From positions 1 to 46,418 of the forward strand of contig JAJPRE010000010.1 in NCBI GenBank assembly GCA_023700245.1: DNA of 46,418 bases. The letters are read 5' to 3'. Below the pieces are notes generated by a model. The model was not told where the DNA came from. It did no database searches and worked only from the letters and a program-made list of their open reading frames with translations. The number at the start of each line of letters is the position of its first letter. Within the stretch, counting starts at the first letter, position 1. Made by a program: the position numbers and the translations under genes. The DNA is from Candidatus Thalassarchaeaceae archaeon. Lineage in GTDB: Archaea; Thermoplasmatota; Poseidoniia; Poseidoniales; Thalassarchaeaceae. Of the stretch, positions 39,558-46,418 are shown in pieces.

Positions 39558-40808
39558 ATGATTGCTAGTCCAGGCGACTTTGTTACTCCCGGATCGCCAA
39601 TACAAGTTCCTGAGGAAACATCTCTTGGAAAAGGTATACATGATGGCCCAAATGGTCCTGTAGCATTTTTTTCCGGTACAGTTACTCACTCTGACGGTCT
39701 GCTTTCAATAATGCCAAATAGGCCAATAATCAATTCTCCTGAGATTGGCGATATTGTAATTGGTGAAGTTAGTAGGATAAATTCTAAAACAGCAGAAATA
39801 AAAATTCTTCATGTTGAAAATTCAGATTCTGGGCATAGAAATCTTCCTGCTCTCAAACAATTTGCAGATATCTATATTACTGAATTAGTAGATCGTTTTA
39901 TTCCTTCTGCAGGTGATACAATGAAAATCAGAGATATTATTAGGGCAAAAATAATTGGAGATGACCCTATTCTTAAAGCATCTACGAAAGGAGATATCAG
40001 ACTTGGTGTAATTCACGCTATTTGCCCTTCCTGCGGCCTAGATTTAGTTGCTAGTAAAACAACTCCTGACTTCAATGTCTGTTGTACTCGTTGCGACTAT
40101 AGTGCATACAGAGTTTTATCTGTAGATTTTGGCAAAGGTCAAGAATCAGGTTCAGGACTTGATATGGCTCAACTAAATCGCCAAGGTGAACGATGGTCCC
40201 CTGCTGCAGAATCTATATTGGGCCATGATGGATCCCGGCCGTATCTTTCACCATTAGCAGATTTTCGCCGAGGAGCAAGTCATGATGTTCCACCAAATGC
40301 AATAAGAAATAAACAAAACTCACAATCTGGAAATAGGGTACAAAGAAATATGCACTCAACAACATGTACTCTATGTGATTCAAAAACCGAAGTGCCATTC
40401 AAACCTACTCCTGGTAAACCAATACGTTGTAGGGACTGCATGTCAAAAGTAAAAGATGGCAAGGCATCAAAAGAAGAATTAGCCAATGAACGTAAAATTT
40501 TAATGAAGGCGAGATCCGAATCTCAAGAGTCACAAGGTATGAAAATATTTGTTGCTAGCTTATCCTATGAAGTTACGGAAGACGAACTTAGGAATGTATT
40601 TTCACCGTACGGAAATATAACTGATCTTCATATTGCGAATGATAGAGAAAGTGGGAAATCTAAGGGTTTTGCATTTATCACCTTTGAAAATTACAAAGAA
40701 GGTAAAAATGCCATCAATTCATTAAAAAATACAGAATTAAATGGTCGTAAGATGTCAATACAAGAATCAAATAGAGATAGTAGTAGAAATAATCGTAATA
40801 GAAGGTAA
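39558..40808 (+). CDS. csl4: Csl4-like exosome subunit fused to a zinc finger and an RRM domain
   Basis: Csl4 is the cap subunit of the RNA exosome. Residues 1-190 fit archaeal Csl4: a beta-rich N-terminus beginning SPGDFVTPGSPI, an S1-like part (64-150), and a zinc ribbon with C156, C159, C176 and C179. A low-complexity link (195-265) follows. Then comes a second finger, CxxC-x17-CxxC (C270, C273, C291, C294), as in some archaeal RNA-binding proteins, and a canonical RRM (328-405) with RNP2-like KIFVASLS and RNP1-like KGFAFITF, ending in a basic NRNRR tail. Ordinary archaeal Csl4 is near 180-190 residues. The extra half should give the exosome added RNA binding. Confidence 0.88.
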   Translation: MIASPGDFVTPGSPIQVPEETSLGKGIHDGPNGPVAFFSGTVTHSDGLLSIMPNRPIINSPEIGDIVIGEVSRINSKTAEIKILHVENSDSGHRNLPALKQFADIYITELVDRFIPSAGDTMKIRDIIRAKIIGDDPILKASTKGDIRLGVIHAICPSCGLDLVASKTTPDFNVCCTRCDYSAYRVLSVDFGKGQESGSGLDMAQLNRQGERWSPAAESILGHDGSRPYLSPLADFRRGASHDVPPNAIRNKQNSQSGNRVQRNMHSTTCTLCDSKTEVPFKPTPGKPIRCRDCMSKVKDGKASKEELANERKILMKARSESQESQGMKIFVASLSYEVTEDELRNVFSPYGNITDLHIANDRESGKSKGFAFITFENYKEGKNAINSLKNTELNGRKMSIQESNRDSSRNNRNRR

Positions 40809-40842
40809 ATAAATGAAGGCTTAAAGCCCTTATGACTATTTA

Positions 40843-42636
40843 ATGGGGTTTTCAATGGAAGGCTGGTTAGTATTAGATGGTTATGAGGATGAACCAGCCG
40901 CATTTGGAGTACCTAACTATGTAGGATTTCATATAAGATATATTTGTGGAGTTTTCGAATCTAGGGGAATACCATACACATACATGACTATAGATCAATG
41001 GAGAATTAATAATAAACATAAATTATCTTCTCCAGATACAAGGACTAAATTGAAAAATGAATTATCAGATTTAGCAGGTGCAGTAGTTCTAGCAGGCGCC
41101 ATAGTTCCTGGCAAATATGTACGTGGAACTCCCATTAGTAGGCGTGAACTAGATCAATTTCTTTCTATATTTCCTAGAGAAAAACCAGTATTATGCGGTG
41201 GTTGGGCTATCCGGCATTGGAGATATGATGGATGGATGCCATTACGATCTAATCTTTTTTGTACAGTTCAAGATACAGATGCAACTCTGGATAACTTTCT
41301 ATCTACTAATTCTTGGATAAATAAAAAAAGATCAATAGATCAGTGGAAAAAATGGGCAAATAAAGGGGCTTCATCAAAGGCAGTTGTTAATCATCCAGAT
41401 TTATTTACTGCCGATGGTAGAAATGGGCCTTTGACTTATGAAGTTGAATTATATCAAGGATGTGTAAGATTCAAAAGAGGATGTAAATTTTGTATAGAGC
41501 CCAAAAAAGGAATCCCAATATGGAGGGAAGAACAAGATATTATTGATGAGGTAAATCTTGCAATTGAAAATGGCGTACAAAATATTCGATTAGGGGGCGC
41601 TACTGATGTTTATACTTACAAAGCCGAAGGAGTATTAGATTTAGAGTACCCAATTCCAAATCCTGAACCAATCTCGGATTTACTTTTCGGTTTAAGAGAA
41701 AATGAAAATTTACAAATATTACATGTTGATAATGGAAATCCTTCCATAATTGCTGAGAATCTTGGTCCTTCTTCTGAAATAACAAAAGCCATGATAGATA
41801 CCTTATCTGATGGGGCAGTATTGTCTTTTGGGTTGGAATCTGCAGATCCATTAGTACATAGTACTAACTGGTTAAATTGTGATCCAAAACAATTGATTTC
41901 TGCTATCAGCCACATCAATGATTATGGTAGGGAACGCGGATCACGTGGATTGCCAAAACTTCTCCCAGGACTAAATTTTATAGCAGGCCTCAATGGAGAA
42001 ACTGCTTCTTCATACCAAATGAATTTGAAATTATTACAAGACATAAGGAATAAAGGATTACTTCTACGTAGAATAAATATCCGGCAAGTTGAAGGGCAAG
42101 GATTTCAAGATATACCAGGAAAAATATTTAAAGAATTTAAAGAAACTGTACGCAATACTATTGACAAACCTCTTTTGGAAGAATTATTTCCATTTGGTAC
42201 TATAATTAGGGATGTTTGGTGGGAATCACATAATAACCGTATTCGTGATCCTAAACAAGTAGTGAATTCAGAACACAGGGATATTTCACTATACGGCAAA
42301 TCTGGTATAACATTTGGTCGGCAAATTGGGGCATATCCAATTCTAACAGGAATTCCTTATTTATTACCTCTTGAAACTAAGTCTGATGTAGTAATCACTG
42401 GACATGGTATGCGTAGTATATCTGCGGTTGAAATAGGGTTGGACATAAATAATGTTACACAAAATCAACTATCTGCTATTCCCGGCTTAGGAGTAAAAGG
42501 GGCTTGGAAGGTAATAAGTAAAAGAGCAATTCAATTAAGTAAAAATAATGAAAAAATAACTTCTGTTTCTGAAGCATTTACATCTGCAGGAGTAAATATG
42601 CCTGAATTAGCGGATCGGATTTTAGTTGTTAAATAA
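40843..42636 (+). CDS. COG1031-type radical SAM protein with C-terminal helix-hairpin-helix
   Basis: The 597-residue product has an N-terminal domain of about 200 residues containing VVLAGAIVPGKYVRGTPI, resembling a cobalamin-binding fold. A radical SAM domain follows, with the cluster cysteines C207, C214 and C217 in YQGCVRFKRGCKFCIEP, spaced C-x6-C-x2-C instead of the usual C-x3-C-x2-C. SAM-site segments follow (LGGATDVY, LPGLNFIAGLNGE). A C-terminal helix-hairpin-helix (QLSAIPGLGVKGAWKVI, near 545) suggests nucleic-acid binding. This architecture is that of COG1031, of unknown reaction in archaea. A role in tRNA or rRNA modification is an inference. It ends directly against the convergent pepE gene. 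Confidence 0.85.
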   Translation: MGFSMEGWLVLDGYEDEPAAFGVPNYVGFHIRYICGVFESRGIPYTYMTIDQWRINNKHKLSSPDTRTKLKNELSDLAGAVVLAGAIVPGKYVRGTPISRRELDQFLSIFPREKPVLCGGWAIRHWRYDGWMPLRSNLFCTVQDTDATLDNFLSTNSWINKKRSIDQWKKWANKGASSKAVVNHPDLFTADGRNGPLTYEVELYQGCVRFKRGCKFCIEPKKGIPIWREEQDIIDEVNLAIENGVQNIRLGGATDVYTYKAEGVLDLEYPIPNPEPISDLLFGLRENENLQILHVDNGNPSIIAENLGPSSEITKAMIDTLSDGAVLSFGLESADPLVHSTNWLNCDPKQLISAISHINDYGRERGSRGLPKLLPGLNFIAGLNGETASSYQMNLKLLQDIRNKGLLLRRINIRQVEGQGFQDIPGKIFKEFKETVRNTIDKPLLEELFPFGTIIRDVWWESHNNRIRDPKQVVNSEHRDISLYGKSGITFGRQIGAYPILTGIPYLLPLETKSDVVITGHGMRSISAVEIGLDINNVTQNQLSAIPGLGVKGAWKVISKRAIQLSKNNEKITSVSEAFTSAGVNMPELADRILVVK

Positions 42637-43365
42637 TCAGATAATTTCTAAGTTATTATTTACATAAGTACCGCTTTCTATCTTTTTTGGTAGTTTTCCT
42701 TTATGAAATATCACTGCATCACCTATCATCAACTTACCTGTTTGATTTTGCCATTTAATTAAAGATCCCTCAAAAAGGCCTATGACTGGGATGATGTTAT
42801 TTTGATGGTATTCGTTAATTCGTTGAGACCTAGTTTCTCCATTATGCTTTACAAACCTTTCCTCATTTTTTAGCCACACAGTTCCTTCATGATAGTGCGG
42901 ATTTATTTGGAAATTAACTAAATTCAAAGTATCCAATTTTTTCGGCATAATTATTGGCATATCATTAGTAGTCATCATGGTTGGACATGCTATATTAGTT
43001 CCTGCACTAACCCCCATGTAAGGAATTCCAGATTTAATGACATCATTTAAAATTTTAATTAATTTATTTTCATATAATCCATGAGTAAGAAGAAAACTAT
43101 TCCCTCCTCCTACATATATTCCTTTAGCATTTTTAACCGCATCATAAGGATCATCATATTCTTCAATGCCTATTAATTTAATATTTTTTAGGGGCCAACT
43201 TTTCTCTCTTACTTTTGTAGTATATTCTATTCTATTTTTTTGTGCATATGAAATAAAAACTACTTCATCTAGTCCTCTAAATAATTCTTCAATTTGAGTA
43301 TTTAAAATTGACTTTTGTTTACTTGAAAGGGAGCTGTTTCCCCCACTGGAAAGTAATAGCCTCAT
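42637..43365 (-). CDS. pepE: Peptidase E (Asp-specific dipeptidase, S51)
   Basis: PepE cuts dipeptides with N-terminal aspartate. With the start at ATG 43365 the product has 242 residues and the triad falls at S120 (GVSAGTN), D135 (TNDMP) and H157 (NPHYHE), the same numbering as in the Salmonella enzyme. GAGG lies six bases before that ATG, so it is preferred over the TTG at 43377 that would overlap the preceding gene. The motif YVGGGNSFLL near 84 is also typical. It is the last gene of the translation cluster and follows the PAC2 gene. Confidence 0.92.
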   Translation of the reverse strand: MRLLLSSGGNSSLSSKQKSILNTQIEELFRGLDEVVFISYAQKNRIEYTTKVREKSWPLKNIKLIGIEEYDDPYDAVKNAKGIYVGGGNSFLLTHGLYENKLIKILNDVIKSGIPYMGVSAGTNIACPTMMTTNDMPIIMPKKLDTLNLVNFQINPHYHEGTVWLKNEERFVKHNGETRSQRINEYHQNNIIPVIGLFEGSLIKWQNQTGKLMIGDAVIFHKGKLPKKIESGTYVNNNLEII

Positions 43366-43373
43366 ATTATTCC

Positions 43374-44138
43374 TCAAGCATAAAAATCACTCGATACATC
43401 AGTCTCCGAAGAATTAACTAAATCATCAATTGAATTAGTCACATTAATTGCATCCATAATCCTTTTTGCTGTTTCTTTAGTCGAGTCTAAGTCAAGATCT
43501 AAAGGAATATCTAAAGCCCCCTCTATCCATGATGATAACCTATCTGCAGCTAATATATCTGCACTGGCCCCAATTGTATCTGCTATGAGCCCTATTGCAG
43601 GAACATCATATAATGGCGATAATGAGACAATTAATCCGGCAATACCTATCATGCCATCCTTTGGTTGACTTTTACTAACCGGTATATCATTAGATTCCAA
43701 GGTCTTTCTTACTTTTGAATTTGCACACACTACATGAATATCCTTATTTTCAATTCCTGCAGTTAAGCCAGCTAATACTAAAAGTTGCGGAGTATCATTG
43801 TTCTTTGCTAAATTTAATATTTCCTCGGAAACTTCAAATTGCCCTGTTGCAGTTATTGGTTGCACATCTCCTCTTATGACAATTATAGTTTTATTTTCTG
43901 GTAGTAATACTGAGCATATTTCTATTTTGGGAGGAGTCATCAATCCTTCTTCGCTAAGAGTTGAATGAGGAGGTAAATCTGGATGTAAGATCCAACCTAA
44001 AGTTTTTGATTGATGTTTTTTAATTAAACCATCTGCTACTAATTTTCCTACATTACCAACACCAGGAACCGCCTCTATTATGGCTAAATGTTTGGGCAAA
44101 CTATTTCCTATTAACCAATGAATTTTTGTTCTATTCAT
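43374..44138 (-). CDS. PAC2-family protein (proteasome assembly chaperone-like)
   Basis: PAC2-family proteins in archaea (such as PbaA) resemble the eukaryotic proteasome assembly chaperones. The 254-residue product has the family pattern EAVPGVGNVGKLVADGLI near residue 22, VVIRGDVQP-like IVIRGDVQPITATGQFEVSE around 86-105 and LAGLTAGIENK near 122. It then has DGMIGIAGLIVSLSPLYDVPAIGLIADTIG near 160-190. Its start lies eight bases inside the end of nop10, so the pair is coupled. Position after eIF2-alpha and Nop10 is the known archaeal arrangement. It may act on proteasome subunits or other complexes. Confidence 0.87.
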   Translation of the reverse strand: MNRTKIHWLIGNSLPKHLAIIEAVPGVGNVGKLVADGLIKKHQSKTLGWILHPDLPPHSTLSEEGLMTPPKIEICSVLLPENKTIIVIRGDVQPITATGQFEVSEEILNLAKNNDTPQLLVLAGLTAGIENKDIHVVCANSKVRKTLESNDIPVSKSQPKDGMIGIAGLIVSLSPLYDVPAIGLIADTIGASADILAADRLSSWIEGALDIPLDLDLDSTKETAKRIMDAINVTNSIDDLVNSSETDVSSDFYA

Positions 44139-44352
44139 CCTTTAAATCCTCATCCATATTTGTATTTGGCAAAGACTCAATCCAATCTTTACTTCCTGCA
44201 TCTAGTCTTTTTCTACGGCGATTACCCTGAGGGTCTTCGGGAGAATATTTCAATGGTGCAACTACTTCCAGAATACTCCCACAATCATTACATTTTTCGC
44301 CTAATCCGTACTCTTTACAAGATACACATCTTTTCAATTTGCTTCTTACCAT
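44131..44352 (-). CDS. nop10: H/ACA ribonucleoprotein subunit Nop10
   Basis: Nop10 is a small core protein of the H/ACA guide RNP that makes pseudouridine, together with Cbf5, Gar1 and L7Ae. The 73-residue product has its zinc-binding cysteines C9, C12, C21 and C24 (RCVSCKEYGLGEKCNDCG) and the signature PLKYSPEDPQGNRRRK. An acidic 20-residue tail extends beyond the typical 55-60-residue archaeal Nop10. It follows eif2a by 63 bases and overlaps the PAC2 gene by eight. Confidence 0.95.
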   Translation of the reverse strand: MVRSKLKRCVSCKEYGLGEKCNDCGSILEVVAPLKYSPEDPQGNRRRKRLDAGSKDWIESLPNTNMDEDLKDE

Positions 44353-44415
44353 GTCAATACAAGAAATGTATCGCTCGTAATGAAGTACATGAATTATCTG
44401 ATGATTTTAAGGTCT

Positions 44416-45204
44416 TCAAAGGCGTTCTATACTAATTGAGCCTTCTACCGGTGCCATATATTTCTTTACTGCTTCTTGTGCTTGTTCCCATACAGATTCT
44501 GCAGAAGGATAGTCAGGGGCCCTTATGTCAACTCTGTAATGAGGGGCACCTTCATAATGACACGTCAAAGTAACTTCTTCCAAACCCTCTGCACAATGCT
44601 CGGCAGCAATTAGGGCCTTTTTAATTACGTTAACTCCTTCGGAACTCCAAACTTCAATATCAAATATTCCTCTAATTTCTACATATGGAGGTACGATGTT
44701 ATCTATTGCAATTGTAGTTGCTATTGCCATCCATTCTCCATCAAATCCAGCATCTGATAGTGCATTTTCTGATATTGCACATTCTTCAAGTGCACCATAT
44801 AGAGTTCCAAATATGTTGATCATCTCATCGGAAATAGATTTAGCTTTATTTTCATCCCAACTAACCTTTTCAGCAACTAGCCTCATCATTTGTTCTGCTC
44901 TCTGTTGATTTTTCCTTTGTTGTAAAGTATCTCTTCTTCTCTCTTCAGAAACAGCTTTAATGGACAAGTTAATACTTTCTTTACCTCTTCTAATTTCAAT
45001 TACTTTAGCAACTACTCTTTGGCCTTCTCTGACGTGGGAACGAATATTTTTGACCCATCCTGCAGAAACTTCCCCGATAAATACAAATCCTTCTCTACCT
45101 TCATAAGAATCTAAAGAAAGATATGCACCATTCTCTCTAACGTTTTTAATAGTGCAAACCAATAGTTCGCCTTCAGATGGCCAATTATCATTATTTTTAG
45201 CCAT
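44416..45204 (-). CDS. eif2a: Translation initiation factor aIF2 subunit alpha
   Basis: aIF2-alpha with beta and gamma carries initiator tRNA to the ribosome. The product starts with an S1 domain (residues about 8-80, with GAYLSLDSYEGREGFVFIGE and RRGKESINLSIK), then a helical domain and a C-terminal alpha-beta domain, the normal layout at about 262 residues. The ATG at 45204 is preferred over the ATG at 45231, which overlaps the eS27 gene. An AAGGGG sequence lies about seven bases before 45204. The serine-51 region of the eukaryotic factor is replaced, as in other archaea. Confidence 0.95.
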   Translation of the reverse strand: MAKNNDNWPSEGELLVCTIKNVRENGAYLSLDSYEGREGFVFIGEVSAGWVKNIRSHVREGQRVVAKVIEIRRGKESINLSIKAVSEERRRDTLQQRKNQQRAEQMMRLVAEKVSWDENKAKSISDEMINIFGTLYGALEECAISENALSDAGFDGEWMAIATTIAIDNIVPPYVEIRGIFDIEVWSSEGVNVIKKALIAAEHCAEGLEEVTLTCHYEGAPHYRVDIRAPDYPSAESVWEQAQEAVKKYMAPVEGSISIERL

Positions 45205-45217
45205 TATTATGCCCCTT

Positions 45218-45388
45218 TCACTCGAGGGCATCCATTATTGTACAACCACTTAGATCTGCTTTACCGCCAGCAGGACTTGCCAATGTTGAGCCACATACAG
45301 AACATGATACTAGAGTAGCCGCTCTATCGAATAATACTGCTTCATTACCACAATCTCGGCAACTAACTTTAAGAAATTTTCCACTCAT
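45218..45388 (-). CDS. rps27e: Small-subunit ribosomal protein S27e (eS27)
   Basis: The 56-residue product is read from ATG 45388 to TGA at 45218-45220. It has the S27e zinc-ribbon cysteines C10, C13, C29 and C32 (SCRDCGNEAVLFDRAATLVSC) and the family end VCGSTLASPAGGKADL. All four ligands are present. It lies 11 bases after the eL42 gene and 13 before the aIF2-alpha start, forming the standard archaeal cluster. Confidence 0.95.
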   Translation of the reverse strand: MSGKFLKVSCRDCGNEAVLFDRAATLVSCSVCGSTLASPAGGKADLSGCTIMDALE

Positions 45389-45399
45389 TTTTCATACCT

Positions 45400-45681
45400 T
45401 CATTTATCTATAAGCTCAAATTTTCTTGCACGCTGACCTGCTGGAGAATGCGCCTTGCCAGTTTCTGTGCATCTAAATATCAAATTTACTCTTTTAGTAG
45501 GTTTCTCACCTGATGGTTTAGGACGAGGAAAACCTCTATATCCAGCAGTTACTCTTCGAAATCTCCTTTGTCCCCATTTGAGTTCACTAGCCCTTCGCTT
45601 TTTCACACGTTCAACCGTGTGCTCAGTGTGTTTGCCAGCCGATGGGCTATATCTCATTACTTTACGAGGCATTTTTACCAT
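45400..45681 (-). CDS. rpl44e: Large-subunit ribosomal protein L44e (eL42) with a degenerate zinc finger
   Basis: eL42 sits near the E-site of the 50S subunit. The 93-residue product has the family's MPRKVMRYSPSAGKHTEHTVE at the start, LKWGQRRFRRVTAGYRGFPRP in the middle and LIFRCTETGKAH near the end. The usual first CxxC is SPSA (S12, A15), and the second pair keeps only C71 (CTET), so the zinc site cannot form normally. ATG 45681 is chosen because GGTGACT lies just before it; the open frame extends to TTG 45693. It heads the cluster with eS27 and aIF2-alpha. Confidence 0.93.
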   Translation of the reverse strand: MVKMPRKVMRYSPSAGKHTEHTVERVKKRRASELKWGQRRFRRVTAGYRGFPRPKPSGEKPTKRVNLIFRCTETGKAHSPAGQRARKFELIDK

Positions 45682-45766
45682 CTTAGTCACCAAAGCGTCT
45701 TTCGACGAAGCGGGCCACTGATGGTCTCTATATGAAGTCTATCAAGGCACTATTGCATATTAGAGT

Positions 45767-46348
45767 ATGAGTCTAGACAAAAATAAGATGTACATTATAC
45801 CTACTCCGACGTATATGGAATTAGCCGACCTCCAATTATGGTTTGGTCTTTTGATACTTTTTTCAGGTTTTTTTGTATACAGGATGGGGCCATCATTCAG
45901 AAGAAGTATCTTTGGAAAACCAATGATTGTAATGGGGCTTGTACTTACATTAATTCCTCTAGAGGATTTATCTGTCTCTGAAAATCTTCTTCATGCTGAA
46001 ATGATGCTAAACTTTCCCTGGATGGTATTAGCATTTATTGGAATGCTGATGTCATTGTTTGGTGCACCAGTATATTGGAAGAGAAATTTAAATGCGAATA
46101 TTTTCGGATTACTATTAATCTCAATTTCATGGATTATTTACTTTTACTCAGTTTTTTTTATTAATATTAATGATATTCTCAATTCATTATTTAATTTATT
46201 AGGAATGTTTTTTGCTTTGATTTCGATTGCATATATAATTAAAATTATTGAATCCAAAACCCCCAAAGTCCAGCAATCAGAGCCTCTGACGAAAAATGAA
46301 AAAAAATTTATAACAAGTATATTGAAAAGAAACATGGGTGGAAAATAA
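45767..46348 (+). CDS. Multi-helix membrane protein, unknown function
   Basis: The 193-residue product has about five hydrophobic segments, near residues 21-40 (LWFGLLILFSGFFVYRM), 50-64, 79-97 (FPWMVLAFIGMLMSLFG), 108-128 and 135-158. It has a short basic cytoplasmic end (KNEKKFITSILKRN). No family is recognised. It is divergent from eL42, with 85 bases between the starts. A TATA-like TCTATATG at 45727-45734 could serve either gene. Seventy bases of non-coding sequence follow to the window edge, with nothing recognisable. Confidence 0.55.
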   Translation: MSLDKNKMYIIPTPTYMELADLQLWFGLLILFSGFFVYRMGPSFRRSIFGKPMIVMGLVLTLIPLEDLSVSENLLHAEMMLNFPWMVLAFIGMLMSLFGAPVYWKRNLNANIFGLLLISISWIIYFYSVFFININDILNSLFNLLGMFFALISIAYIIKIIESKTPKVQQSEPLTKNEKKFITSILKRNMGGK

Positions 46349-46418
46349 TTTGATCTTGACTATTTCTTATATTTTTAATTCTTTTTTTGTAGGCTTAATA
46401 TTTATTTATATCTTATTA

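Noticed and set aside
45205-45231. N-terminal extension of aIF2-alpha to 45231
   Set aside because: It overlaps the eS27 gene and adds residues absent from the family; ATG 45204 has an SD-like AAGGGG before it.

Overview
The window reads as a gene-dense, AT-rich piece of a euryarchaeal chromosome, most likely from a planktonic Marine Group II/III (Poseidoniales-like, Thermoplasmatota) archaeon. The archaeal assignment comes from archaeal/eukaryal-type information genes: eL42 (L44e), eS27, aIF2-alpha, Nop10, PAC2, NMD3, Csl4, L10e, Dph2 and archaeal-type HGPRTase. The marine Thermoplasmatota guess rests on bacterial-type GyrA/GyrB together with very large secreted PKD/CARDB-type peptidases and many small membrane proteins. 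It is an inference; no rRNA is present. Intergenic spaces are short (largest about 190 bases), and there is no phage, transposon, CRISPR array or rRNA.

Layout. 1-1027 (+): end of a Val/Glu-rich protein with a helix-hairpin-helix tail, then a small membrane protein. 1195-3444 (-): L10e, hpt, dph2 operon. 3510-6549 (-): DUF4105-like membrane protein, aroA and an EamA exporter. 6595-6681 (-): tRNA-Ser(GCU). 6726-11403 (-): gyrB-gyrA with overlapping frames, preceded by two hairpins. 11597-12409 (+): aroD. 12411-17368 (-): a giant secreted M30-like zinc peptidase with PKD repeats and a small secreted partner. 17427-20547 (+): glutaminyl cyclase-like protein, membrane protein and thymidylate kinase with an unexplained C-terminal half. 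20549-24622 (-): sufC-sufB-sufD plus a DUF2085 membrane protein, divergent from a NifU-domain gene (24703-25197, +) across an 18-base palindrome that resembles a DtxR/IdeR iron box. 25206-31219 (-): subtilase and rhomboid, both ending in a small zinc ribbon. 31310-33623 (+): ccmAB fusion, ccmC and a tiny ccmD-like gene for cytochrome c maturation. 33690-35785 (+): NMD3 and PGI/PMI. 35782-37620 (-): M23-type peptidase and RmuC. 37706-42636 (+): asd, a METTL5-like methylase, a Csl4-zinc-finger-RRM fusion and a COG1031 radical SAM protein. 42637-45681 (-): the archaeal translation cluster eL42, eS27, aIF2-alpha, Nop10, PAC2, with pepE at its end. 45767-46348 (+): a membrane protein.

How the genes fit together. 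The suf genes, NifU-domain protein and the candidate iron box form an Fe-S assembly locus; its products would serve Dph2 and the radical SAM enzyme. The ccm genes supply haem for c-type cytochromes. Secreted peptidases, the cyclase and the rhomboid suggest surface protein degradation and processing typical of a protein-using heterotroph, while aroA, aroD and asd show amino acid synthesis. No clearly new multi-gene system stands out. The best leads are the iron-box-like palindrome with the DUF2085 gene in the suf operon, the Csl4-RRM fusion, the extended thymidylate kinase, the gyrB leader hairpins and an eL42 that has lost most of its zinc ligands.
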